Below, piece after piece: positions 11,176 to 21,995 of a DNA stretch of 64,000 nt; the first letter of the stretch is position 1; each line of letters begins with the position of its first letter. The stretch spans positions 61,250,217 to 61,314,216 of the forward strand of contig CM041298.1 in the NCBI GenBank assembly GCA_023052935.1. The letters are read 5' to 3'. The notes beneath the pieces were generated by a model, which worked only from the letters and a program-made list of their open reading frames with translations, had not been told where the DNA came from and did no database searches. The DNA is from Piezodorus guildinii. Its lineage: Eukaryota > Arthropoda > Insecta > Hemiptera > Pentatomidae. Position numbers and translations under genes: made by a program.

Positions 11176-11838
11176 AGAAAAAATCTGTATACATATAAGA
11201 GATCAAATATTCATTACATCTATAAATATTTACAAATTTATACTATATAACCTATATTCAACATTGAAACGAAAGATTGAGATGCTAGTAGGTATTAGAA
11301 GAGTTAGTTGATGTTTGAAGGAAGAAAGAGAGGTGACTTTACGGATAGAGATGGGCAGCGAATTCCACAAGGATAAGGAACGAACGAGAAACGATTTGTG
11401 AAAGGATGCAGTTTTATATGATGGGGTACAAATATTGATTGATTGGATATCAGAGCGGAGGGTGAGGAGCTCAGTTATGTAGGAAGGTTTTCTATTTTTT
11501 AAAGTTTGTAATAGGTAAGAACCAAGGAAATATTGTCGTCGTACAGAAGGATAAAGCCATTTTAAGATAGAATAATAACCAGAAATATGGTCACGTCTAC
11601 GGGCTCCAAAAATAAATCTTACAAAAAAATTCATAAAACGTTTTAATTTTATTTCTTGTTCATCAGTTAGTCCCCCGTACACCAGGCAGCCGTAGTCAAA
11701 GTTTGGGAAGATAATAGAGGATATAAGTAGCTAACGGGTTTTCAAAGGTAAGGATTCACGGAATCTATAGAGCTGTTTGAGGATGGAAATGGATTTTCGT
11801 GATATTTCGGATATATGGTTATTCCAGGATAGGTTTTG
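11015..11838 (-). pseudogene. Non-LTR retrotransposon NLR3, reverse transcriptase C-terminal part
   Basis: On the minus strand a single frame runs from about 11838 to the stop at 11230. It begins NLSWNNHISEIS (end of the RT palm/thumb junction), passes one in-frame TAG near 11732, then reads FDYGCLVYGGLTDEQ, FVRFIFGARRRDHI, WLYPSVRRQYFLGSYLL and SFLVRSLSLWNSLPISIR. This is the conserved C-terminal region of CR1/L2/Jockey-superfamily reverse transcriptases. The 3' UTR extends to about 11015 and ends in a CATTT-type simple-repeat tail rather than poly(A), with CCAGAATAAAAAT just before it. It includes a TA microsatellite (11127-11170). Related fragments are at 15700, 18036, 35690 and 60630. The element is 5'-truncated and inactive. 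Confidence 0.78.
11127..11170. repeat. (TA)n microsatellite
   Basis: About 22 TA units lie inside the 3' UTR part of the NLR3 relic. Confidence 0.95.
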
Positions 11839-11847
11839 GTTAAAGGT

Positions 11848-12010
11848 TATTTACGGAAATAACTTCAAATTTTAATGCATGCAACATCAATACAGCTTTT
11901 ATGACATAGGCCGTGCCAATAAAACTCCAGCCCTCAATGATTGTAGCAAACATTTTTTCATTCGAATCAATATAGTTTCTAAAGGATAGACCTAGCGACG
12001 AAAAACGTTA
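11848..12010. repeat. Direct repeat, right copy, flanking an NLR3 relic
   Basis: Partner of 10848-10995, with TTTACGGAAATAAC, GACATAGGCCGTGCCAATAA and CAATATAGTTTCTAAA in common. The NLR3 relic lies exactly between the two copies. Confidence 0.75.
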
Positions 12011-13004
12011 CACAATGAATGTTACAGACCCCCAGCCAAAAAACAAATCTATCTCAAATAAAAAAACAATATAGTGTTACATTATCCTAAAAACTTTCTC
12101 GAACTATATAATTGCTTTAAGCCTCGTTGACAACACGGATCACATTATAAAAGGCAAATAAAATAACAGCTTAAAAAACGCAAAAAACATGAAAGTAAGA
12201 AAAATACAAAAATTATTTAAAATAACGAAATGTCCGAATAGATAAGAGAGATAGTTAAATGGAATTCTTTAGGCAAATCTTCGTTTCGCTAAGACTTTCT
12301 ACTTATTTAGGATGTAATTAATTACAAAAAAATAAGCAATCCACAAAAATGTACAAAAAGGGCTTTTATGAGTAAGAAAAGCAATAGACAGCTTACAACA
12401 GAAACAAATTCCAAACGTTCCTCACCCCTGCTTTACATACAAAGTGTTCCAGTCAACTCGGTTAAAAAAAAAAAAAAAAAAAAAATCACCCTCCCCTTTG
12501 TGATTTTTGTGTTCTCAGTTAAAACAGCTTACCATTCTGACTTTAAATTTATTCATCTGATTGAGCGAATAAGAGTTTTTTTAGACTGTTTAAATATGGT
12601 AAGTAATTCACTTTTTTTAAATAATAATAGAAGAAAAAGAATATTTTTATAAATAAAATTAAAATAAATTTTAATGTGGGACGAGTAGCCCCTTATAAAT
12701 AACAAAAGCGTCTAAAACAAATGAATTTTGTGTGGTGTTTTAAATACTTCAGTGTAGACATAGACCGGGTTTTATGATAAGGACTAGTTTCTATATACAG
12801 CTTTAAATATTACCTACGTTGGGATTATTGATATTTTAGGATTGAGAAATAATTTATGTTTGGAAGTGTTCATTGGCAAGGCTTTACGAATGGATCCGAA
12901 AAAGGGAAGCAAGTATGACAAAAGATTTTTTGAAGGAGACAGATCTGGGGAAGGTATGGGCAAGTTTATGGGTTTGGTCTCGTGTTTACTGAACATGTAA
13001 GAAT
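12011..13004. other. Unassigned AT-rich sequence
   Basis: Nothing recognised. The 94-codon frame at 12368-12652 runs through an A17-18 tract and has no domain motif. Confidence 0.45.
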
Positions 13005-13190
13005 ACCAAAGTTTCTAACATCAAACGCATCCAGTCCTTTCAGTCCGAATTCCTCCTAGCAACAGTTAATATTCCATTCATTTTCGACCTTATGAGACCC
13101 GAATACTCCAGAAAATATCAGAACCTTATTCATCATCCCAATCGTACCCACAATAAAGTGGTTTCTTTAAGAAAGATGCATATTTTTATT
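13005..13190 (+). pseudogene. J1-like Jockey fragment with internal deletion
   Basis: Translation gives SNIKRIQSFQSEFLL, then NIPFIFDLM, then YQNLIHHPN. This aligns to the J1 C-terminal region (NIKRIQSFQSKVLR, NVPFISDLI, FHQNLIHHSN) with about 15 codons missing between the first two blocks. Neither the 5' part nor the 3' UTR is present. Confidence 0.75.
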
Positions 13191-13690
13191 CTTACTAACT
13201 TTATTCTATTTGAATAATGATCCGAAAAAAAAAAAAAATCACATAAAAGCATATAACCATATTAAGAATTAGAGCATCTCCCGTCAACTGAACTGTCATA
13301 TTCAGCAAACCATAGGAATCAAACATATGTCCCAGATTGGGAAGTTTTTTTAGAGTGTTTATACGAGATGTGATATTTGGGGTGAGCATTTGTAGAATTA
13401 AATATCTGTCGTATTTACCCCTCAATCTAGAAAAGTAAGATTTTAAGTTACTTTATTAGAAGCCTCGAGGCTTTGAGGTTTAGCGGTTTACTACAGTGAG
13501 TAGTGTATTGTTCAAGCAGTCTACATTTTCTGACTTCGAGTCCGGTGTGGCTGGATATCTTTTTTTCAGTTGTGTTACATTTGGTCTCAACAAAATGGGT
13601 TACCAACTTAATGTATTTAACACATTAGAACGAGAACGGATTATTATTCTTTGCTTAATACAACACACCTCATGGATTTCAGGATCATCT
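13191..13690. other. Unassigned AT-rich sequence
   Basis: Two short open frames on opposite strands (13201-13425 and 13496-13699) lack recognisable motifs. I see no repeat family. Confidence 0.4.
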
Positions 13691-13695
13691 GTGAT

Positions 13696-13870
13696 GTAAT
13701 GGCTCACATAACAGCCTTCTAGGCTCAAGATTGCGGGTTCAAACCTCGCAGATAGTACTCTGAAGGCGGCCTAAAATGGTCAGTTACTTTAATGTCAGTT
13801 ACTCTTTAAAGTTATCCTAATCGAACCTGGATAACCAAAATTTTGGACTTCATGGATAGTAGTGGTTCAC
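13696..13870 (+). mobile_element. Diverged SINE1 relative
   Basis: It has a B box GCGGGTTCAAACCTCG near 13733 preceded by TGGCTCACATAACAGCC, and later AACCTGGATAACCAAAATTT, matching the SINE1 order. The CTTCGGAGG block is mostly lost. Confidence 0.65.
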
Positions 13871-14483
13871 ATCTTTTATATTATTTTTTTCTTTATTGAA
13901 CGTGGTTTAATAAAAAAAAATTAAAAAAAAGCGTATTTTATATAATTCCCGCCAACAATACGAGAACGATGAGGACCCCACCTATGAAAAGGCAGATAAA
14001 GAAGTTTTTCCAATAGAAGATTCGATGCGATCCACATATTTGTAAAGCACTCCATTTGATCCTCGACCTATATAAAGCCCTCTATATTGCCTACCTGCCC
14101 CAAGAATAGCCATCGCTTCATAACGCAACCATATTTTAATGTTTAGTACAGTCATAGGTCTTGGTATGTTTCTATGTTATATATTTTTGTATGATTAATT
14201 CTGACATTTATATATTTATTATCATATTATGAAACATAAAATAATAAAACACTGGAGATGGTCCGGGTGGCGTGAAGAAAAAAAAAAAACGATGAAATAG
14301 TCTTACTGAATGAATCCTTTTCTAAATAAATTCTTTATTATTCTGGGTCCCTCTGGAAATGTAAGAGAATGTAGAAAATGTGCATTAGAGTCCTAAAGTA
14401 AATTAAATAAATTTAAACAATTACAAATATATTGGGTTGTCTGGAAACTTCGTAGAGAAATTTGGACAAAAATAAAAATAATG

Positions 14484-14760
14484 AACAGTAGAGATCACCG
14501 GTAGCATGGTGGCTAGCATAACAGCCTCCTATGCCAAAGGTCACGGGTTCAAACCCGCAGATGGTCCTAGGATTTTTTAATGGGAGTAAACAATCCTTAG
14601 TTATGCCGTCCTTCGGAGGAGACGTTAAAAGGTGGTCCCGAGCCTGTGCGATGTCAGGTACTAAAGATCCCTATCCTAATAAAACCTGGGTAGGCAAAAT
14701 TTAGGACTTCCACTGTTGCATCGTCCGATTAGCCATAGTAACATGAAGTGACGTATTTAT
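14484..14760 (+). mobile_element. SINE1 copy inside mariner
   Basis: It shows the B box GGGTTCAAACCCG at about 14547, the TCCTTCGGAGGAGACG block, GAGCCTGTGCGATGT and GATTAGCCATAGTA, ending TTTATTTAA. It lies between the left mariner terminus and the transposase stop codon, so it entered after the mariner. Confidence 0.88.
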
Positions 14761-15480
14761 TTAATCTACAAAGTAGTTACTACCGTTAGAGATTACCTTT
14801 TCCCAACGACTGGAAAGGTCCTTTATTCCTTTTTTCCGAAAATCACGGTCCTTACTCCTGAAGAACAATAAAAGGTCCGTTTTGACGTCATCTTCTGAAG
14901 AGTAGGATTTCCCTTGTAGAAAATTTTCTAGGGCACGGAAAATATGGAAATCCGAAGGAGCAATGTCAGTAGAGTACGGCGGGTGAGGTAAAACCTCCCA
15001 TCTGAAGCTTAATAACTTTTGCCGAGTTCTTATAGACACATGGGGCCTAACGTTGTCTTGGTGGAATAGCAATCTTTTCCGATTTGCCAACTCTGACCGT
15101 TTCTCTTCAATTGCTACCTACAAACGATCTAAATAAGCGCAGTCAAAGTCCGTATTTATAGTTTGGTATTGTGGAAGGAGCTCAAAATTTCAAAACGTCC
15201 CTTCCAATTTCACCAAATACTGAGCATCACCTTTCTTGGATGCAAGCCGGCCTTTGGTGTAGCGAGCTTTTGATGATCAAAAACGATCGATTTGAAGGCT
15301 CTTAAAACGAACAGTAATTCGTGGATTGTTTGCGATGACGTCATAATATCCTCGATAATAAATTGAAATCTCCTGATCTAAACCACTTCGAATGGCAAAC
15401 CAACGCAATCGAATCGCTGCCATACACGGCACGAATCTTTTATTTTTTAAAAAAAGAACAGTTTAATATGCCGAAAATGA
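14761..15480 (-). pseudogene. mariner transposase (DD34D), decayed
   Basis: Transposase cuts and rejoins the element at TA sites. The last 109 codons are open: FHQDNVRPH carries the second catalytic Asp, and PPYSTDIAPSDFH carries the third, with exactly 34 residues between them, the mariner spacing. Upstream in other frames, KAGLHPRKVMLSIWWNWKG (the block before the catalytic pair) and an N-terminal remnant (MSDDLIHFR, WFRSGDFNL) can be read. The stretch between them, with the first catalytic Asp, is gone. Several frameshifts and stops make it inactive. The WNWKG form suggests a mauritiana/cecropia-type mariner, different from the copy at 22 kb. Confidence 0.88.
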
Positions 15481-15699
15481 ATTAAATCGTCACTCATGTT
15501 GGTTTGCAATGAACTAATATGGCTTAATAAAGACGAATTCAGTGTTTAAACATAGTTAATTCCATGAGGACTAAAGGCATATAAATAAACATTAGCTTTG
15601 TGATTTAATTTTTTAGTTCAAAAAATAAAAGGTAGTTTTTTTTTTTTTTAAATCTCTACGAACTTTTCGGACAACCCAATAAAATAGAAATATATAAAT

Positions 15700-15885
15700 G
15701 AGAAAAAATAAAGTACTATTGTAACTAAATAATCATTAGATGATTAAATACACCGAATCTAGAGGTAGACAGAGAGTTGGAGTGACGGATAGAAGGAGGG
15801 ATAGAATTCCATAGGATTGAGGCGTGAATGAGAAAAGATCTGTCAAAATGTGCAGTTCGGTCCTTAACTGCTGCCTGCACCTTAA
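15700..15885 (-). pseudogene. NLR3 non-LTR fragment (C-terminus)
   Basis: The minus strand reads FDRSFLIHASILWNSIPPSIRHS, parallel to SFLVRSLSLWNSLPISIR in the 11-kb relic. It is a short, 5'-truncated piece abutting the mariner. Confidence 0.65.
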
Positions 15886-16040
15886 GATGACGCGTTAAGA
15901 CCTATATTGAGGCCAAAACGATGACAATGCATAAAACAGTTCTGATTACTTCATTGTTGTATTTTTTTAACGCCACCTGGACTATCTTTATGTATGTGGT
16001 TATTCTAGCTAAAATTCGATCGTTATTATATTTTAAAAGC

Positions 16041-16096
<56 letters not shown>

Positions 16097-16107
16097 ATAT
16101 ATATATT
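16041..16107. repeat. (TA)n microsatellite
   Basis: About 30 TA units with one interruption, at the left edge of a RepA fragment. Confidence 0.93.
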
Positions 16108-16690
16108 TCCTGAGATGCTACAGCAACTTTACAACAAACATAGTTAACCTTTTTCTCAAAAAAGGGTATAATAATTTTAATTAAACTTGCCATATCGTTA
16201 AGAAATTTTATAGATATTAAGTTAAGTAATTTTAATTTTGATTGAAACAATCTTATATGGCTCAAATGCCGATATTTAAAATTTCCTTCCTTTGAAGCGT
16301 CTTTGGTTTCGTAGATTACAAAAAAAAAAAACATATCAACTTGTTAGCACTGATAAAAAAACGGGTAAAGTATGCAAGATGAACGAATTTCATAAATAAC
16401 TGAAGTATAAAAATGGAAACATATTTTTGTAGGTAATTTTTTTTTTTTCGAAGATAAAAATATCTTAATCTAAAAATTTTATATTATATACAAAGCTGTA
16501 AAACGTAATGCAGAAAGATGTTGAAAACATAAAATTAAGTAATAATTGTAAATAATAATTTATTTTGTCATATTATTTAATCTAAATGATGTTTCAAACG
16601 AATCAACTCTTAATTTATTTAATAGTTAATAAATTAATTTAATAACCGATATAAGTGAAAGTCGTGTGTTAATAACACCAGAGTTTTTAA
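16108..16690 (-). repeat. RepA fragment, L orientation
   Basis: It carries CAAATGCCGATATTTAAAAT, the GCACTGATAAAAAACGGGTAAA segment and the end ATAAGTGAAAGTCGTGTG. The outer ~300 bp with the microsatellite and stem-loop are replaced by the TA tract. Confidence 0.75.
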
Positions 16691-17340
16691 AAATTAAATT
16701 TGTACGGTTAAAGTTTATTTTTTTATTGATTCGTATCCATTGCAACATGCGATTTGACCCGTTTTTATTTAACAGTAACCACCTAAAGTAATAAATTAAT
16801 AGATCCTGGAAATGGGTCAGTTAGTAACACGCGAAAGAAATAGCCGATCACGCGAAGGTGGCAAGATAGAAGGAGAAAAATAATAAATTTTCTTTAACCG
16901 TAATTACACGTCCAAGAATAAAGTTTATTTGCATAAGTACTTTAAGTAACTACTTCGGTTCTTTGAAGTTCCATTAAGATCAACTATGAGTTTTAAGAAA
17001 TACAAATGAAACACTGTACATATTGACGTTTAATAGAGTTAGAACTACCTACTACGTAGGTAAAGATAAAACGTTACTAGAGGTAAAGATAAAAGAAATG
17101 AAACTGATATTACTTTCTTCATAACCTACTACAGTAAAGAAATATCTGTCACAATGTGATATTAGCTTACGTCAGAATTTTTTATTTTCTCTTATTGATC
17201 TAACTCTGCAAATAAAAATCTATTGCTTTGATTGTTTTCTTTCAAATAATTTTATAAAATTAATAATAAGAGCTCAATGCACTGAATTAATTGATATCCG
17301 TCGTTAAAATCATTTACAGAAAACTTAAATGAAGTTGCAG
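16691..17340. other. Unassigned AT-rich sequence
   Basis: Nothing recognised on either strand. Confidence 0.45.
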
Positions 17341-17344
17341 TTAA

Positions 17345-17456
17345 AAAAAGTTAAAAATTTACAGTATTGTATGAATGAGATCCTGTAGCACTATTATTAT
17401 TGTCTATTATGACAAATTGTAATATATACGAATAAAAAAAAAAAAAAAAAAAAATT
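17345..17456 (+). mobile_element. J1 3' end fragment
   Basis: The ~110 bp before a 20-A tail match the J1 3' terminus (GTATGAATG..., ACAAATTGTAATATAT, then poly(A)), an extreme 5' truncation as expected from aborted target-primed reverse transcription. Confidence 0.75.
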
Positions 17457-18035
17457 TACATTGAGTTTTGATGGAAACATGTCTCTTAAGACTCAATAAT
17501 ATAACAAATTATTTTCTGCATCATTTAATTGTATTCACTATCAATCACTTTTTAGTGCTGTGTACGTAACATTTTCATCTCAAATATTTAGCTTTCCAAT
17601 TATATACTATATACATACATACGTATATGTGCGACAATTCTTATGTTCGGAAAAAAAACAATTTAACTAAAAAATTATTTCTGCAGTTTTCTCTTTCAGT
17701 TGGTTATAAAATTCTTTCCCATTGTGTATTTACATGTTCTCCAGGTCCTGGGTTTGAATCCCGGTTATATATAGAGACCCTCCTGGGAAAGAACTAGTCT
17801 CTTTAAAGTGGGAACCCAAAGAGTTGGAAAAAAACACCTAATGGCTGAGTTAGATTTCGGCCAAATCACCTCATTGCACGGCCATTGGCCTAGAAACAGT
17901 ATAAACCTCTGTAGACAAAAAAAAAAAAAAAAAAAATTAAAATTTAGGCTTTTAAGTCCTTGATAATTGATATACGGTATAAAGTAGCTTTCACAGTCCA
18001 TCTATTTCGTAATATGTTGCTGTAACATCTCATGG
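17457..18035 (+). repeat. RepA fragment, R orientation, split by SINE2
   Basis: The left part carries AGCTTTCCAATTATATAC and the CAGTTTTCTCTTTCAGTTGG segment. After the SINE2 insertion it resumes with ATACGGTATAAAGTAG and GTTGCTGTAACATCTC. The right end of the family is missing because an NLR3 fragment follows. Confidence 0.65.
17736..17930 (+). mobile_element. SINE2 (second tRNA-like SINE family)
   Basis: The B box is GGGTTTGAATCCCGG at about 17750. It is followed by GACCCTCCTGGG, AAAGTGGGAACCC, GGCCAAATCACCTC and a poly(A) end. The body resembles 28335-28565 and partly 34360-34435. It differs from SINE1 in body and tail. Confidence 0.65.
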
Positions 18036-18290
18036 ATACAGGTATACTAAATCTTTTGATAATTCCTTTTATATTCGCTCTGCAGCCTTTTGGAATTCCC
18101 TACCTAATCATATTCTCCATGCTTCTTTCCTTCTCTCATTTAAATCTCATCATTTTCAACACCTAACATCCCAAAGAAACACACACTAAATGTAAACTTG
18201 TCAATCCATTATCCAACTTTCAACTTAAGAAAAAATTAATTACTTTACCAAAATCCTTGAGTTCATTTTTTTTTTAAATTGTTCAGCTCT
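18036..18290 (+). pseudogene. NLR3 non-LTR fragment (C-terminus and 3' UTR)
   Basis: The plus strand reads KSFDNSFYIRSAAFWNSLPN then HASFLLSFKSHHFQH, the end of the NLR3-type reverse transcriptase. A TAA follows near 18190 and an AT-rich 3' part to about 18290. Confidence 0.7.
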
Positions 18291-18857
18291 ATCATTTTAT
18301 AAGAGATATTTTTCGTTTGTTTATATTCTATATATTTTGTATATATTTATATGAATAGGTTTTTTTATTAATTTTTACTTTCACTTACTGAATATAGTAA
18401 GGGAAAGTATTGCGATCGTGAAAATTTTCGACTTCCAGTTTTCAACGGAAATACACGTTTTAGGGTCCCCTGAGTCCAAATAACCAAGTCCGCAAAAAGG
18501 TCTGTGTGTGTGTATGGTAACTCCCGGGCGAAAACGAAAAGTCCTATGAAACTGAAATTTTATATTTAAAACAACTATACGCCCGAGATGTTGCAAAAAC
18601 TTCTTCATCAAAATCAGCTAACCTGAAGAGCCACTTTATACCACGCGTATTGCACCTTTTGATGATTTTCTCAAAAACGGTTCCGACGATTTTGATTAAA
18701 CTCCCTATATCGATGTAAAATTTAGTAGGTTTTAATACCATGTAGGTTTTATTCTGATTAAAATAGTCGGACAGGGTTTAAATGGCGATATTTTAAATTT
18801 TCTTCCTCTAAACTACCTTTAATTTTGTTGCTTATATAAAAATAAGTATATTATCTT

Positions 18858-19233
18858 TCTTTTCTTTTTTAATTTTTCAGGATGTTTTTCTTAATATTTC
18901 CCGCTTAAATAAGAACATCTTAACTTCCTTTTGTTATATATTTATTTTCTTTCATAATTTTTTTACATCGTTTTTCAACGTTTCGGGGTTCTTACCCCAT
19001 TATCAAGACTTTTTTTAAAACACTTTTACATACATCATTTATTATTTCACACTTATAGCTTCCTGCTATTCGTCTAGATCGAAGTTTATCGGCTGACAGT
19101 CAGTAAAAGTGTTTTCAAAAAGTCTTGATAATGGGGGAAGAACCCCGAAACGTTGAAAAACGATGTAAAAAATAATGAAAGAAAATAAATATATAACAAA
19201 ATGAAGTTAAGTTGTGCTTATTTAAGTGGGAAC
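18858..19233. mobile_element. Penelope-like inverted-repeat (foldback) element with hammerhead-like arms
   Basis: Arms of ~130 bp (18900-19029 and 19103-19230) are near-perfect reverse complements around a 73-bp spacer. The insert is bounded by an 11-bp duplication TATATTATCTT (18847-18857 and 19234-19244) of RepA sequence, so it moved as a unit. A ~42-bp extension (18858-18899) lies outside the left arm only. Inverted pseudo-LTRs plus a one-sided extension and a variable target duplication are described for Penelope-like elements. Each arm contains TTGATAATGGGG, then ACCCC directly followed by GAAACGTTG. No coding sequence remains. The assignment to Penelope-like elements is an inference from structure and from the motif shared with the GIY-YIG relic at 61-62 kb. 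Confidence 0.72.
19115..19160 (+). ncRNA. Hammerhead-ribozyme-like motif (candidate)
   Basis: Reading 5' to 3': UUGAUAA in place of the core CUGANGA (19125-19131), a GGGG/CCCC stem II (the left-arm version closes GGGGU/ACCCC on an AAGA loop), GAAAC (19147-19151), then GU and U at the cleavage position (19152-19154). Two core changes (C3 to U and G8 to A) fall on the pair that interacts in known hammerheads, so they could be compensatory, but activity is doubtful. The mirror copy is on the minus strand at about 18975-19010. Confidence 0.4.
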
Positions 19234-19509
19234 TATATTATCTTGTTACCACTGATGAAAAACTGGTAAATATATAAGTTGAACGAATTCGATATCCAAC
19301 CAAATGAGAAAACTGAAATAATATTTTTTTATGCAATTTTTCGTTTTTGAACATAAGAACAGTAATATAGATTATTATATACCGTTGGAAAGCTGAAGAT
19401 TTCAGGAAAATTTTTTATCTAATACAGAAGCTTGTAAAAGCTAATAAAGAGTGATGAAAAGCCGATAAAACTAACTGATTGTTTTAGATAATTATTTAAT
19501 TGATTTTTT

Positions 19510-19798
19510 GTTTGTTTGTTTATTTATTTAACGTCACTTTATGCTACTATGGCTAATCGGACGATGCTACAGGGGGAGTCCTAAATTTTGCCTATCCAGG
19601 TTTTATTAGGATAGGGATCTTTAACGAGTACCTGACATCGCACAGGCTCGGGACCACCTTTTAACGTCCCCTCCGAAGGACGGCGTAACTAAGGATTTTT
19701 TACTCCCATTAAAAAATCCTAGGACCACCTGCGGGTTTGAACCCGTGACCTTTAGCATGGGAGGCTGTTACGCTAGCCACCCAGCTACAAGTGATCCC
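19510..19798 (-). mobile_element. SINE1 full-length copy
   Basis: The minus-strand SINE starts GGGATCACTTGTAGCTGGGTGG and ends in AAATAAATAAACAAACAAAC. It is flanked by a 13-bp duplication TAATTGATTTTTT (19497-19509 and 19799-19811). Polymerase III A/B-like boxes are in the first 80 bp. The length is 289 bp. Confidence 0.93.
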
Positions 19799-19984
19799 TA
19801 ATTGATTTTTTAATAAAACACATGTTTCTATAGAAATTCAATTTTATTAATTCTATGATAGTTTCACTGATTTTTATCTCTAACTGTATTAGAAAATCCT
19901 TTAATCGATTTTTATTACACGGTACGGGAGAGTCGTGTGTGGCCCGCGCCAGATTTTTTTTCTTTTACACATTTGTGAATAACA

Positions 19985-20095
19985 ATTTATTTTATTGGTC
20001 TCTTGACCAGGCATGAATATTGAAGTGTATTATTAACGAATTGTTATTTTTAAGGGACATAGTTCCAGAATAAAGTTATTTTTATTATTATTATT
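19985..20095 (+). mobile_element. Non-LTR 3' end fragment
   Basis: GGGACATAGTTCCAGAATAA followed by a TTATTATTATTA tail. The same ending pattern is at 8325 and 36270, which suggests a non-LTR family that ends in a trinucleotide repeat instead of poly(A). Confidence 0.5.
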
Positions 20096-20129
20096 AGGCT
20101 CTGAAATTTAGGTTTTATGCAACTTGTTA

Positions 20130-20255
20130 CCACATACGAGACTTGGTCATTTTGACGCAGGGGACTCTAGAATGTATAATTCCGTTGAAAACTGATATTC
20201 CTCGCTAGAAATAATTCCCCTTTATACATATTCAATACATAGGTAAGTATTATTT
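20130..20255 (+). repeat. RepA right-end fragment, R orientation
   Basis: It matches the ACTTGGTCATTTTGAC...GGGGAC segment and ends ACATAGGTAAGT. It is diverged and lacks everything to the left. Confidence 0.6.
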
Positions 20256-20640
20256 CTCATAAAATCTCAATCGCTTTTAATTGATTTTTGATACAAATGA
20301 AATATGTAATTAAAACTCAATTGGCGAACTGCCGAAATCCGCAAGCTAACTTACAAGTGGTATTTATGCCCCCTTTATCGATACTACACACACCGTGACT
20401 CAGCCTCGAGCAGATTGGAGTTCATTTCGGTTAAGGAAAGAATGAGGTTGGTGGTGAGTGGAGACCAAGAGGCAGCCATTGTGTTCCCTTCCTTTGTTGG
20501 CCCTGCGATTTCGGATCACTGGAACTCCTTAAAAAGCCACCTTTTCACACGATTGCTGCTAATTCTGCCACTGTGGGTAAACCTTAGCTCAAGCTTGTTA
20601 GTTCTTTAATAATTATCTCATATTAATGTAGCTCATTTGC
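20256..20640. other. Unassigned sequence between RepA copies
   Basis: It is less AT-rich than its surroundings. A 64-codon open frame at 20415-20609 has no recognised motif and no support as a gene. Confidence 0.35.
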
Positions 20641-20644
20641 AATT

Positions 20645-21504
20645 AAATCTCATTAATACCAATTTAAGAATTATTAAATACATTCAGAGATGAAAAAAGA
20701 TCAAAGAATCAATTACATAAAGTTTTTACAAAAACATGTGTTATATTAAATAACCGATTATATTTTTATCTACAGCAATCAGTTAGTTTTATCGGTTTTT
20801 CTTCACTCTCCATTAACCTTTAAAATTCGGTGCATTAGTTAATATTTTTTCTAAAATCTTTAGCTATCCTACGGTATATTATACATCTATAGAGTTCAAA
20901 AAAATGAAAATCGCTTAAATTTTTTTTCCACTTTTCTCCTTTCGCTGTTTATCAAATTCGGCCCAACTTGCATATTTACCCGTTATTTATCAATGCTAGT
21001 AAAATTATGTTCCAAATTTTTGAAATCTACAAAATTAAAGATATATAAGAGGAAGACAATTTAAAATATTGGCATTTAAGCCCTGTTAAAATATTTTGAT
21101 CAGAATAAAACCTAAATCAAATTGAAGCCCATCAAATTTGACATTGACATAGCTAGTTTAACCAAAATCATTGCAGCCGTTTTGAAGAAAACAGTAAACA
21201 GGTGCAAAATGCATAGTATAAAGTACAACTTCAAGGCCGCCGATTTCAGTGAAATAGTTGCAGTAACATCGCGGAGGTATAGTCGTCTTAAATATGAAAT
21301 TTTAGTTTGGTGTGACTTTCCGTTTTCGTGCTAGACTTACCACATATGGACGGACACACACATACCTTTTTTCGGGATTTGGTTATTTTGACTCAGGGGA
21401 CCCTAAAACGCGTATTTCTAGTGAAAACTCAAATTCGAAAATTTTCAGGATGGCAATAATTTCCCTTACTATATATTCCATACATAAGTATGTGAAAGTA
21501 AAAA
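20645..21504 (+). mobile_element. RepA copy, R orientation
   Basis: The family order is kept from GTTTTATCGGTTTTTCTTCAC through GGGGACCCTAAAACGCG to AAGTATGTGAAAGTAAA. The first ~60 bp (GTGCGGGCAACACACGAC) are absent or eroded. Many substitutions indicate an older copy. Confidence 0.78.
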
Positions 21505-21689
21505 TGTATTTTTTATCATAGTTTTTATTATTAATAAGTAAATTAAAAATTCCTGTTTCCAATAAATTGAAAACACACTAGAAGTGAAACAATTGAAAGT
21601 ACCCGGATATAGTTAAAATAAAAATAGTTTTAATCAATACCTTAATTTTATAAAAGGTGTATTGCGGGTTAATTAAATCATTCCCAAAG

Positions 21690-21995
21690 TATATTACCTT
21701 CATCATACAAGAGGAACGAAAAACATGTTAAATTCCGTTCGTTACTGAAACTGCCACAGGTCGTCTCAATAATTTTCACGACAGACTGATCCTAAATTTA
21801 AACCCGCTGACTCAGGCGGTATCAACTTGGACAAACCCATATAATCCACCCAGTAGATTGCTGAGGCGCTCGCCATGAGACTTATTACACCGATAGCGTT
21901 ATGTTGTTATATTCCCTGGATTCGCTTTAATTTATTTGTATATTCTTTGATTAAAAACGCTGAGCATTGTTTTATTATTTCCGAATATTCACATT
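21690..21995 (+). pseudogene. J2-like Jockey 3' fragment
   Basis: The plus strand reads FHDRLILNLNPLTQAVS, TNPYNPPSRLLRRSP and DLL, the extreme C-terminus of a Jockey ORF2. It is closest to the minus-strand relic at 24650-25508 (FHDRLTLNSNPLTQ). Confidence 0.72.

Larger units (their letters stand above)
14432..15679 (-). mobile_element. mariner transposon, internally deleted, with nested SINE
   Basis: The inverted ends TTGGGTTGTCTGGAAACTTC (left) and the complement TTGGGTTGTCCGAAAAGTTC (right) are flanked by TA on both sides (14430-14431 and 15680-15681), the mariner target duplication. Without the SINE at 14484-14760 the mariner part is about 970 bp, shorter than the usual ~1.3 kb, because the middle of the transposase gene is missing. 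Orientation is minus. Confidence 0.92.
18374..19965 (-). mobile_element. RepA copy, L orientation, with two nested insertions
   Basis: The family sequence is continuous once the insertions at 18858-19233 (Penelope-type inverted repeat) and 19510-19798 (SINE1) are skipped. Both have clear target-site duplications. The RepA termini ACTTTCACTTACT and AGTCGTGTGTGGCCCGCGCC are present. The order of events is RepA first, then the two guests. Confidence 0.88.

Noticed and set aside
16026..16334. 102-codon minus-strand frame with a Tyr/Ile repeat
   Set aside because: The repeat is the translation of a TA microsatellite. The rest is RepA fragment sequence.
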